Assembly (NCBI GenBank): GCA_032250895.1
Contig: JAVVEZ010000113.1
Coordinates: 1-8,960 of the forward strand
DNA from: JAVVEZ01 sp032250895
GTDB taxonomy: Bacteria > Pseudomonadota > Gammaproteobacteria > Pseudomonadales > Pseudohongiellaceae
Reading direction: 5' to 3'
Length of the DNA stretch: 8,960 bases
Each line of letters starts with the position of its first letter. The stretch's first letter is position 1. The notes beneath the pieces are model-generated. The model searched no databases and was not told the DNA's origin. It saw nothing but the letters and a program-made list of their open reading frames with translations. The position numbers and the translations under genes are program-made. Shown piece by piece: positions 1 through 6,515 of this stretch.

Positions 1-178
1 TCGGCGTTTCGAAGCCGCTGGTGGTGCGGATACGCGAACCGGTGATGGTGATTTCCTCCAATGATTCATCTTGCTGCTGTGCATAAATATCCGCACTGAA
101 GCCGACTACAGCAGCGGCAGCGACGGCTACCGCCAGCCGGTTTTTTCTGTAGCCCGAAGATATTTGTCTCTTCTCCAT
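1..178 (-). CDS. TonB-dependent outer-membrane receptor, N-terminal fragment
   Basis: The gene runs off the left edge, so only the first 59 residues are visible. They begin MEKRQISSGYRKNRLAVAVA, a typical signal peptide: a basic stretch (K3, R4, R11, K12, R14) followed by a hydrophobic Ala/Val core at about residues 15-29. The likely cleavage site is after IYA (residue 33). The mature protein starts QQQDESLEEITITGSRIR, a TonB-box-like segment with the GSRIR motif seen at the start of many proteobacterial receptor plugs. No STN signalling domain precedes the TonB box, unlike the receptor encoded upstream. The ATG at 178 is supported by AAGGGG about 7 nt upstream. Such proteins import a ligand across the outer membrane using TonB energy; the ligand cannot be judged from this fragment. 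It may be co-regulated with the upstream sigma/FecR/receptor operon, but a 503-nt gap separates them. Confidence 0.88.
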   Translation of the reverse strand, partial: MEKRQISSGYRKNRLAVAVAAAAVVGFSADIYAQQQDESLEEITITGSRIRTTSGFETP

Positions 179-220
179 TTTTTTCCCCTTGATTTATATG
201 AACAGTTGATATGAAAGGAC

Positions 221-239
221 CGGGCACCAAAAATGCCCG
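221..239 (-). repeat. Hairpin in leader of the left-edge receptor
   Basis: CGGGCA (221-226) and TGCCCG (234-239) form a perfect 6-bp stem with a 7-nt loop, 43 nt upstream of the receptor ATG on the minus strand. If the transcript starts farther upstream, this hairpin lies in the 5' untranslated region. There is no T-run after it, so it is not an obvious terminator. Confidence 0.45.
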
Positions 240-303
240 AACTTATGTTTTGTTGAAAACATTGATATCGGTAACCAAGAGCGTCGTGACCCTTTGTTGG
301 GAT

Positions 304-323
304 GCCTGCGGTCTTACGCAGGC
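304..323. repeat. 7-bp perfect hairpin
   Basis: GCCTGCG (304-310) and CGCAGGC (317-323) flank a 6-nt loop. On the plus strand it is followed by TGCTTTT, which gives it a weak terminator look. No plus-strand gene lies upstream, so a role in the minus-strand leader or as a protein-binding site is as likely. Confidence 0.45.
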
Positions 324-343
324 TGCTTTTACATTGCATGTCG

Positions 344-506
344 ATGAAACAGGGGCCGATATCCCTTTCTTTCGCTCCTCCAAGACTTGCTTGCGTAGGG
401 CAAGTCTTGAGTCGAACAGTATTTTCTTCACTTGCACAGATCGGGAAACCAATGACGTATGAAAGATGAATACTGCGAAAAAAACAGATATCGCCCCCTG
501 CTTCAT
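344..506. repeat. 163-bp element bounded by 20-bp imperfect inverted repeats
   Basis: The left arm ATGAAACAGGGGCCGATATC (344-363) and the reverse complement of the right arm (487-506) match at 18 of 20 positions. With a one-base gap the similarity continues inward through a T-rich stretch ending in CGC (to about 376 on the left, 475 on the right). The interior contains a separate 10-bp perfect hairpin (381-409). The layout resembles a small non-autonomous transposable element or a large structured leader RNA. I see no target-site duplication at the outer ends, which weakens the mobile-element reading. Confidence 0.5.
381..409. repeat. 10-bp perfect hairpin
   Basis: CAAGACTTGC (381-390) and GCAAGTCTTG (400-409) form a perfect 10-bp stem around a 9-nt loop. 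Neither strand has a T-run after it, so it is not an intrinsic terminator. It sits inside the 163-bp inverted-repeat element. It could be an operator dyad or an RNA structure in the leader of the left-edge receptor. Confidence 0.6.
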
Positions 507-537
507 GACCTGGTTGTGCGCCCCGGGCATCCGGTTT

Positions 538-587
538 TGGCAGGCAGTACGACCAACAATAACGCTTTTTCTCCCTTGCGCCTGCCA
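538..587. repeat. 8-bp inverted repeat with 34-nt loop
   Basis: TGGCAGGC (538-545) and GCCTGCCA (580-587) are perfect reverse complements. On the minus strand this lies about 95-145 nt downstream of the large receptor's stop codon. It may be a 3' stability hairpin, but no T-tract follows it. Confidence 0.3.
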
Positions 588-681
588 GCGCCGAAAACAA
601 CACCACGGTCGCTCTCAAGCAACAAGACGGCTCAGCGAGAAAACTCCCCCACTCCCTTGCGGTATTTTTTTCAACAAACTG

Positions 682-3600
682 TTAAAAGTTCAAATGAAAA
701 CTGAGCTGGTAGCGGCGGCCGAAGACATCAAAGTTGTTACTGACGACCTGGCTACCGCGACTCTGACTGCTGAAGGGCACGATGGGCGGCTCCCTGTCCC
801 AGAGATTGGTGATATCCAGATTCAATCCCCACTCAGCACCATTATTCATGCGGCCGCTGTAGGAAAAACCCAGATTGGTGGTGGAGGAAGACGCAATGCT
901 GTTGTCATCGATATCGATACCCTGCTGCCAGTTCAGGTTCAAGGTGGTGCTGTCATAATAACGTTGCTGCACCTGAACAGTATAAGGACCCACGGTGTAG
1001 GCAGCGGTGGCATTCGCCGTCCACTCTGGCGTATTCAGACCGCCGGCAAAATCAAAGGGCCTTTTTCCCAGCGTGGTCTCGGAGCGTTCCAGCAAATGAC
1101 CGGCCAGCAGACGCAGGCGGAAGGTCTCCGGACGCTCTCTGAAAAAATCAGGTGTCCCCGCATACTGTAGTTCCAGATCCACACCACGAGTCCTGGCCGC
1201 CGCGATGTTCAGGTAACTGTTGTTGACGGCGAGCAGATCCCCGTCACTGTTTCTACTGACCCGGGCACACAGCGTTGCCTGCCCGGCGAAACAACCATCG
1301 ACGATCCTCTGCACGCCAAGCTGGCCAATGGCCTGGCTCAGGTCGATGTCGTACCAGTCTGCGGATAACTGCAAGCCACGCAGCCAGGGCGGCTGATACA
1401 CCAGACCAAGCACCAGGGTGTCCGCCTTTTCAGGATCCAGGCCCGGATTTCCACCCAGGAGCGTGGCAATCCCAAGCTCTGCTCCACCCAAGGCCGGATC
1501 ATTGACACTGCCCTCTCTATTCTGAGCGTCGAAACGTTCAGAAAAAGTCGCCTCCCGGACGTCTCTGGAACGGGTGGCGCGAAAGCGCAAGCCCTGCACA
1601 ATTCCGGCATCCAGGCCTATTTTCCAGCTGCCAACGGTGCCGCTCAAAGAATAGTCCGACACGCGGTAGGCAAGGTTGGCCCCCAGATGCTGAAATCCTG
1701 ATTCTGCTTCCCAGAGCGGCAGATCAATCTCGGCAAAACCTTCCCAGACCTCAAAACTTCCGTTGATGACAGGCACACCAGCAAACTGAAACAGGCTGGT
1801 GCTGCCCCGGGTAAAGCCAGGAGGTATGCCACGGATTCCCAAGGCCGGCGCATTGCGGGGCGGGCCATCGAGTTCCGCCGGGCTGGAATCCTGCCGGAAT
1901 GATTGCTCGCGCCAGGACAGCCCCAGAGCCATGGAGGCCGGACCCGCTCCCCAGCCTTTGAAAAGCTCGCCGCTGAGCAGTGCTTCGGCGACATCCTGCT
2001 CGACTTTTCCACGTCCGATCTTGTCTCCCGTCACATACTCAGCCGCCGCACGGGAGGCATTGCCATGACCAAAAATATTGAGAGGGACGCAATCCCTGAC
2101 GCTATCATCCAGACCCACGGGGCCGGGCAACTCGATCAATCCAGCCTGAGCGGGCACCAATGTTCCTGCGGTAGCTGCCCGCAACTGAGCTTCCGTGGGC
2201 CTGTGCAGCTGGACATTACAGACGATGGCGCCAGTCGCCGGATCCCGCACGGCATCCATGGCCAGAAACAGCCGATCGACCCGCAACAATCCGTAAACCG
2301 CCGTCCGTTTCTCGGCCTCTCCCCTCTGCCAGGAAGCTCTTAATTGCCAGGCCTTGGCCAGTTTCAGATCGAAGCCTGCCAGCAACGAACGCGTCTGGTG
2401 CGTGTTGAGTTCCTCACGCTCGTCGCCAAAATTGCTGCCGCCCCGAATCTGGCCCAGTTTATCGAGCCGGATGGCATCCAGTCCGGCATCTTCCATGGCC
2501 TGATGGACGGTTTCCGGCAGGAAGGCATTTTCCCTGAAAATAGTGGCCTGAAAAGAACGGCCCAGCAGAAAGGGATTTCCCCGCCGCTCATGCTGGTTGG
2601 ACTCGATGCGTCCCAACATGAGCTGAGCGAAGACCTCCAGACCATCATTGAGCGCATATTTGGCCCCCAGGAAGGCGGAGCGCCTCTCTACCTCGGCGCC
2701 GTAAGGCCCACCATTGAAGGCGAGATCGTGATTAATGGCCTCCGGTCCACCCGATTGCGTCAGGAAACCATTGATATCGCCCGGTATGAAAGGCCTCACC
2801 GCGCTGCCGTCAGCAGTAAACGTAAAACGATCAAACGCAAAGTCAGGCTGATTGATGAGGCCTGCCGGTGTATGCAGCGTGGAATGGACATTGGGCATGG
2901 TCAGGCGCCGGGGCTGGGTACCCGGTGGATCGGCGGGATTCCAGGCCGGGTTGGCGACCCAGCCCCAGCGCTGAAAATTATCGAGTGCCTGCGGGCCACG
3001 TTCGATCTCGGTGATGTGCTGAACTTCCAGCGAGCCGATCAGATGCAAGCGCGGGCTGAGCTGCCTGCCTCCGCTAAAGGACATCTGCCAGTTCTCGCCA
3101 TCCCCTTTTTCCGTCACCCCGGTGCTGGTCTCCAGCCTGTAACCCTCAAATTCACGGTCCAGCACAAAATTGACGACCCCTGCCAGAGCATCGGCACCAT
3201 AGGCCGCCGAGGCGCCGCCGGTCACCACATCGACGCGCTTGACAAGAGCAGACGGCAGGGTATCCACATTGACAGTGCTGCCACGATCCCCAGGAACCAC
3301 CCGTGCGCCATCCAGCAACACCAGAGTCCGGGCCGGACCCATGCCGCGCATATTGAGAAAGCTGCCGCCGGCAGATCCCACCAGCGCAGCGCCACCACGC
3401 TGTGCGGTCTGCGTCTGAAAAAACTGGGGCAAGGCATCCATCTGCTCGGCAATGGTACTACCGGGAGCAAAGACCTCGAGTTCTTCCTGACTGATCTCGG
3501 TTACCGGTATCGCCGCCGTCATGCCAGAGCCCTGTCTGATCCGGGAACCCGTAACAGCTACCTCCAGTATTTCCACAGACTTTGCTGTGTATGACTGCGG

Positions 3601-4146
3601 TAACTCTTCGACGACATCAGCAAACCGGGCATCTGTTCCCTGATCGGGCAGTGTACCGGCAGCATCCTCACGCTCATCAGTGATAGCCATGCTCACGGCA
3701 ATGACTCCATGACCATTGACCTCGGCCTTGATCCCGGTGCCGGCAAACATCAGCACCAGCGCTTCTTCCAGGCTATAGACTCCCAGAATGCCATGGGCTT
3801 TGTGCATACCGAGATTTTCATGGAGATACAACAGGGGAGTGGCGGTCTGCCGGGCGAGCTCGCTCAAGGCAGCTCTGGCGGCACCCGGTGGAATACTGAG
3901 TTCGAATTTTTCACTCTGTGCTTTTGCCGGGGATATGAGCAGACAACAAAACAACAGGCCTGTCAGACAACCGTGACTGGCATGCTGTCGCCAGCGCGGG
4001 ACTGCTCTGCTCACCAGACATGCCACAAGGCGGTCTATGCCGGCTCTGAAGCAGGTAATTTGCCTGTCGGCAGCAAGTTTCCTGAAATGCATGGCAGTCC
4101 CGGTGTTTACGGCATCCTGCCCTGATGAATCTTGTGTGGGCTTCAT
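682..4146 (-). CDS. FecA-type TonB-dependent receptor with STN signalling domain
   Basis: This 1154-residue outer-membrane receptor imports an unknown ligand with TonB energy and probably signals ligand binding to the adjacent FecR-like protein. Residues 60-76 form a hydrophobic signal-peptide core ending AKA, with cleavage before Q77. An STN domain spans about 79-153, and a TonB-box/GSRIR segment lies at 195-204. The plug covers about 205-335, with NMRGMG (265-270), LVLLDGARV (275-283) and AAYGADALAGVVNF (314-327). The rest is a long beta-barrel ending in the terminal Phe typical of outer-membrane proteins. It is much larger than E. coli FecA and closer to the large receptors of Xanthomonas/Caulobacter type. 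The start is uncertain. An in-frame TGA directly precedes the ATG at 4146, and the region before the hydrophobic core is unusually long (about 57 residues). ATG at 4092 (residue 19) has a better-placed GGGA; GTG at 4014 (residue 45) would give a normal signal peptide but lacks a clear ribosome site. Confidence 0.93.
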   Translation of the reverse strand: MKPTQDSSGQDAVNTGTAMHFRKLAADRQITCFRAGIDRLVACLVSRAVPRWRQHASHGCLTGLLFCCLLISPAKAQSEKFELSIPPGAARAALSELARQTATPLLYLHENLGMHKAHGILGVYSLEEALVLMFAGTGIKAEVNGHGVIAVSMAITDEREDAAGTLPDQGTDARFADVVEELPQSYTAKSVEILEVAVTGSRIRQGSGMTAAIPVTEISQEELEVFAPGSTIAEQMDALPQFFQTQTAQRGGAALVGSAGGSFLNMRGMGPARTLVLLDGARVVPGDRGSTVNVDTLPSALVKRVDVVTGGASAAYGADALAGVVNFVLDREFEGYRLETSTGVTEKGDGENWQMSFSGGRQLSPRLHLIGSLEVQHITEIERGPQALDNFQRWGWVANPAWNPADPPGTQPRRLTMPNVHSTLHTPAGLINQPDFAFDRFTFTADGSAVRPFIPGDINGFLTQSGGPEAINHDLAFNGGPYGAEVERRSAFLGAKYALNDGLEVFAQLMLGRIESNQHERRGNPFLLGRSFQATIFRENAFLPETVHQAMEDAGLDAIRLDKLGQIRGGSNFGDEREELNTHQTRSLLAGFDLKLAKAWQLRASWQRGEAEKRTAVYGLLRVDRLFLAMDAVRDPATGAIVCNVQLHRPTEAQLRAATAGTLVPAQAGLIELPGPVGLDDSVRDCVPLNIFGHGNASRAAAEYVTGDKIGRGKVEQDVAEALLSGELFKGWGAGPASMALGLSWREQSFRQDSSPAELDGPPRNAPALGIRGIPPGFTRGSTSLFQFAGVPVINGSFEVWEGFAEIDLPLWEAESGFQHLGANLAYRVSDYSLSGTVGSWKIGLDAGIVQGLRFRATRSRDVREATFSERFDAQNREGSVNDPALGGAELGIATLLGGNPGLDPEKADTLVLGLVYQPPWLRGLQLSADWYDIDLSQAIGQLGVQRIVDGCFAGQATLCARVSRNSDGDLLAVNNSYLNIAAARTRGVDLELQYAGTPDFFRERPETFRLRLLAGHLLERSETTLGKRPFDFAGGLNTPEWTANATAAYTVGPYTVQVQQRYYDSTTLNLNWQQGIDIDDNSIASSSTTNLGFSYSGRMNNGAEWGLNLDITNLWDREPPIVPFSSQSRGSQVVSNNFDVFGRRYQLSFHLNF

Positions 4147-4174
4147 TCAGCCTGACGAAATCTTGTTATCCTCC

Positions 4175-4197
4175 CTCACTGCCTGGGAGAAAGTGAG
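4175..4197 (-). repeat. Hairpin over the FecR stop codon
   Basis: CTCACT (4175-4180) and AGTGAG (4192-4197) form a 6-bp stem with an 11-nt loop that spans the end of the FecR-like gene. On the minus strand it abuts GGGAGG, a Shine-Dalgarno-like sequence placed 23 nt before the receptor ATG at 4146, farther than usual. It may modulate translation of the receptor; this is inference only. Confidence 0.3.
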
Positions 4198-5243
4198 ATG
4201 GTATCCTCCCCGATACGATCCACCTGAATACCAAAGTTCTGTTCGATCGTGTCCAGAATCGCGCCGATGTCCTCTACACTGAAATAGCCCCCGAACCTCT
4301 GACGGCCAAGGTCGGTATCGGCAATGACGATTCTCGCAGACGAATAGCGATTGAGTTCGGCCACCACGTCTTCCAGGGTATCATTGTCGAAAACCAGCAT
4401 CCCTTCGCGCCAGGCCAGCGCCTGCTCCAGCATCCCCTCATCGAGCCGTTCAACCCGCACCGGAACGTCTGCCGAGGCATTGAAAACACCCTGTTCTCCC
4501 TTGGCCAGCGGCGCCAGTATTGCAGCGCTGCGCAGCGTCTGCACACTGATATCGGCAGCACTGCTGACGTCCTGTTTCAGCGCACTCACTTCAACCTGCC
4601 CGGAGCTGACGACAACATCCACTTCCCCACCCTTCATCTGTACCGTAAAGGCTGTACCCACTGCTCTGACAGCATAGCTGCCCGCGTAAACGAGGAAGGG
4701 TTTGGTCTTGTCGTGGGAAACCTCGAAGAAAGCCTCACCCTCAGGCATGTGAACAATCCTGATATCACGCCTGTAGGATACCGCCAGACGGGTATTCGTA
4801 TTGAGGCTGATACTGGACCCATCCGCCAGCACCACGGACTTGATCTCACCCACGGCTGTGGTGTACTGCATCAACGCAGCCGGCCGACTGTCCAGATAGG
4901 TCGGGGCCATCCGGTAAGCCATGGCGCCAAACAGCACAACGAAGCAGAAAGCGGCCGCCAGTTTCGTTGCGAAACCCCAGCCGGCAGGCGCGCCAACTAT
5001 TGTATCCCGCCTATTGAAAACACTTGTATCAGGCTGCTCTGCCAGCTTGTCGAGAACACCCCACAGCCGAGCGGTTTCAGCAAAGATGCGTTGATGGCGC
5101 GGACTGCGCCGAAGCCAGTCCTGCAGCGCCGCCTGATCGCGGGTGGACAGGTCTCCACCATCGATTCTGATCACCCATTCCCGCGCCTGGGCTTCGAGTC
5201 TGCGTTGTCCATTCCAGAAGACGAACCGTTTCAGCACGTTCAT
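4176..5243 (-). CDS. FecR-like anti-sigma regulator, inner-membrane sensor
   Basis: This 355-residue protein has the full FecR layout. A cytoplasmic DUF4880-type N-terminal region at about 15-62 includes AREWVIRIDGGDLS and DWLRRSPRHQRIFAE, and is expected to bind the sigma factor. One membrane span lies at about 94-110. The periplasmic FecR domain at about 123-220 includes GEIKSVVLADGSSISLNTNT and VRAVGTAFTVQ. A C-terminal DUF4974/STN-like domain at about 278-353 includes AWREGMLVFDNDTLEDVVAE. In the Fec paradigm the C-terminal domain meets the receptor's STN domain, and regulated cleavage releases the N-terminal part to activate the sigma factor; that mechanism is inferred here from family knowledge. 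The ATG at 5243 overlaps the sigma stop codon (ATGA), which indicates translational coupling. A somewhat long polar stretch at about 222-255 joins the two periplasmic domains. Confidence 0.94.
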   Translation of the reverse strand: MNVLKRFVFWNGQRRLEAQAREWVIRIDGGDLSTRDQAALQDWLRRSPRHQRIFAETARLWGVLDKLAEQPDTSVFNRRDTIVGAPAGWGFATKLAAAFCFVVLFGAMAYRMAPTYLDSRPAALMQYTTAVGEIKSVVLADGSSISLNTNTRLAVSYRRDIRIVHMPEGEAFFEVSHDKTKPFLVYAGSYAVRAVGTAFTVQMKGGEVDVVVSSGQVEVSALKQDVSSAADISVQTLRSAAILAPLAKGEQGVFNASADVPVRVERLDEGMLEQALAWREGMLVFDNDTLEDVVAELNRYSSARIVIADTDLGRQRFGGYFSVEDIGAILDTIEQNFGIQVDRIGEDTISLSPRQ

Positions 5244-5887
5244 TTATGCCTCAGCGCCCGGCATATACTGATGTCGGCAAGCACTTCAGAACCCCCGGAC
5301 ACACGGGGCCCCGATGACGATCGCAGCGTTTTCTGCGGTGCTTTCCCGGCATTCGACGCCAGCGAGTTCTGACAGCGCTCCAGGGCCTTGGTCAGATGTC
5401 TTTCCACTGTTTTTACCGAAATATCCAGGCGTTTTGCAATTTCCTTGTGGGAAAAGCCATAGACCTTGCGCATCACAATCACTTTCTGACATTTTGGTGG
5501 CAGTGCTCCAATCACTCCGGCCAGGGAATTCAGCATCTGATTCACCTGCAGATCATCCACCAGCGTCTTGCCCTCTTCGAGAACCTCCGTGTCATCCATG
5601 TCGTCGATGGCCACCGTCATGCTGTTGCATTTTCGGGAGAGTTCTGACAAGGCCAGGTTTTTGGCAATTTTAAAGAGAAAGGATTTGGGCGAGTGGATAT
5701 TTGTCTTCTGCTCTGACTCATAGGCCCTGAGGAAGGTTTCCTGAACGGTGTCTTCAATATCCTGTGGCCGGATAAAAAAGCGCGTCAGATAGCTTTTCAG
5801 ATGCCTTTCCACCGCAAAAAAGGTCGACGTGACCTCACTATCGAGGGGCGCTGACACCTGATTATTGTCTTGGTGTTGCTCAGACAT
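5240..5887 (-). CDS. ECF sigma factor, FecI family
   Basis: This 215-residue sigma-70-family factor of the extracytoplasmic-function group should direct RNA polymerase to promoters controlled by the FecR/receptor signal. Region 2 covers about 22-90, with the conserved DIEDTVQETFLRAYE at 43-57 and SFLFKIAKNLALSELSR at 69-85. Region 4 covers about 115-172, with LPPKCQKVIVMRKVYGFSHK at 129-148 and the helix-turn-helix KEIAKRLDISVKTVERHLTKA. A tail of about 40 residues after region 4 (176-215), rich in Ser, Arg and Gly, is longer than usual for FecI. The start at 5887 has GGGAA about 7 nt upstream. The gene is first in the operon, overlaps FecR by 4 nt and is divergent from the GDT1-like gene. 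No Fur-box-like sequence was recognised upstream, so iron control is not supported by what I can see. Confidence 0.95.
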   Translation of the reverse strand: MSEQHQDNNQVSAPLDSEVTSTFFAVERHLKSYLTRFFIRPQDIEDTVQETFLRAYESEQKTNIHSPKSFLFKIAKNLALSELSRKCNSMTVAIDDMDDTEVLEEGKTLVDDLQVNQMLNSLAGVIGALPPKCQKVIVMRKVYGFSHKEIAKRLDISVKTVERHLTKALERCQNSLASNAGKAPQKTLRSSSGPRVSGGSEVLADISICRALRHK

Positions 5888-5925
5888 GGCTTGTTCCCGA
5901 TATGCAAGCTCCTGTAAGAGTCTGA

Positions 5926-5954
5926 ATCATGCCTTCTTTTTCTGCTCAAAGCAA
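5926..5954 (-). promoter_or_regulatory. Candidate sigma-70 promoter of the ECF sigma operon
   Basis: On the minus strand, TTGCTT (5949-5954) and CATGAT (5926-5931) are separated by 17 nt. They match the consensus at 3 of 6 and 4 of 6 positions. Transcription would start near 5919, giving a leader of about 30 nt before the ATG at 5887. The match is modest and unsupported by other data. Confidence 0.35.
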
Positions 5955-6007
5955 CTTAGGGGCAGGTAGCACTTCTAAAGGGGCTCTTTGCCCGGTCCGG
6001 CACCCGC

Positions 6008-6036
6008 TTCTTCCCGGCAGTGGCATGGCGTATACT
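6008..6036 (+). promoter_or_regulatory. Candidate promoter of the GDT1-like gene
   Basis: TATACT (6031-6036) is a good -10 box. A poor -35 (TTCTTC, 6008-6013) lies 17 nt upstream. Transcription would begin near 6043, 34 nt before the ATG at 6077. This argues against the alternative ATG at 6020, which falls inside the promoter spacer. Confidence 0.45.
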
Positions 6037-6076
6037 GGCGCGCTTTTATCGGCCAACCCGGAGCCAGACCACACCC

Positions 6077-6349
6077 ATGACGCTGAAACTATTCATGACC
6101 ATCTTTGCCACTGTGTTTCTTGCCGAGATCGGCGACAAGACTCAACTGGCCACCATGCTCTTCGCGGCCGACAAGGACGTCAGCAAACTCACGGTTTTCC
6201 TGGCCTCGTCCTCGGCCCTGGTGGTAGCCGCCGCCATTGGCGTGCTCGCCGGCAGCCTGCTGACTGAAGTGATCAATCCCCGCACGCTGTCCTATGTGGC
6301 CGGCATCGGCTTCATGCTTATCGGCGCAATCACCCTTTATCAAGCCTGA
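6077..6349 (+). CDS. Single-repeat GDT1/UPF0016 family cation transporter
   Basis: This 90-residue inner-membrane protein carries one copy of the signature ExGDKT: EIGDKTQLATMLFA begins at residue 17, at the end of the first hydrophobic helix (about 3-16). Two more hydrophobic segments follow, at about 37-61 and 72-90. The family (yeast Gdt1, TMEM165, bacterial Mn exporters) usually has two such repeats in about 190-200 residues, while many bacteria encode half-size forms that must assemble as dimers. Members move Mn2+ or Ca2+; Mn2+ export is the likeliest role here, by family inference only. The start at 6077 was chosen because the helix begins right after it and because the ATG at 6020 lies within the promoter. 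The ribosome site is weak (GGAG about 13 nt upstream). It is a single-gene unit ended by the terminator at 6479-6505. Confidence 0.85.
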   Translation: MTLKLFMTIFATVFLAEIGDKTQLATMLFAADKDVSKLTVFLASSSALVVAAAIGVLAGSLLTEVINPRTLSYVAGIGFMLIGAITLYQA

Positions 6350-6478
6350 TCATTTCTCGTCAATGCCGCGCACAGAATATGGGTCTGCATCAACCATACC
6401 GACACCGGTCACGCTCGAAGCCTAAAGCTTCTGCTGCAATAGCCGATAATCTCAATGACTCCTCAAAGTCCCCCTTTG

Positions 6479-6505
6479 GCGCCGCTACCCTGCGGCGCTT
6501 TTTTT
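6479..6505 (+). terminator. Rho-independent terminator after the GDT1-like gene
   Basis: GCGCCGC (6479-6485), a 6-nt loop, then GCGGCGC (6492-6498), a perfect 7-bp GC-only stem, followed directly by seven T residues (6499-6505). It lies 129 nt after the stop at 6349. On the minus strand the stem is followed by CAAAGGGGG, so it is not a bidirectional terminator for the convergent GAPDH gene. Confidence 0.93.
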
Positions 6506-6515
6506 ATTCTTGTTT

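Larger units (their letters stand above)
179..681. other. Structured intergenic region between two receptor genes
   Basis: This 503-nt stretch separates the stop of the large receptor from the start of the next receptor, both on the minus strand. I see no convincing gene; the short open frames here overlap one another on both strands and match no family I recognise. It should hold the 3' end of one transcript and the promoter and leader of the next. It contains at least four inverted repeats: 221-226/234-239, 304-310/317-323, 381-390/400-409 and 538-545/580-587. It also contains a long imperfect pair, 344-363/487-506. No hairpin followed by a T-run on the minus strand was found, so there is no evident intrinsic terminator for the upstream operon. 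No clear sigma-70 promoter for the downstream receptor was found either. Confidence 0.7.

Noticed and set aside
193..247. Minus-strand -10-like boxes (TATAAA at 193-198, CATAAG at 242-247) for the left-edge receptor
   Set aside because: No acceptable -35 at 16-18 nt, and the first would start transcription too close to the ATG for its ribosome site to be used.
304..330. Hairpin plus TTTT as a plus-strand terminator
   Set aside because: The T-run is short and displaced, and there is no plus-strand gene upstream for it to end.
127..704. Several open frames of 80-160 codons on both strands between the two receptors
   Set aside because: They overlap one another, match no family I know, cross the inverted repeats, and the longest minus frame runs out of frame through the real receptor start.
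2344..3594. 416-codon open frame on the plus strand inside the large receptor
   Set aside because: It is antisense to the conserved plug and barrel coding sequence, and its protein has no recognisable domain; it is a shadow of the minus-strand gene.
5888..6007. Fur box or other iron-control site upstream of the sigma factor
   Set aside because: No sequence close to the 19-bp GATAATGATAATCATTATC pattern was found by eye.
6020..6076. Upstream ATG giving a 109-residue GDT1-like protein
   Set aside because: It lies between the -35 and -10 boxes, and the added residues are polar and basic with no family match.
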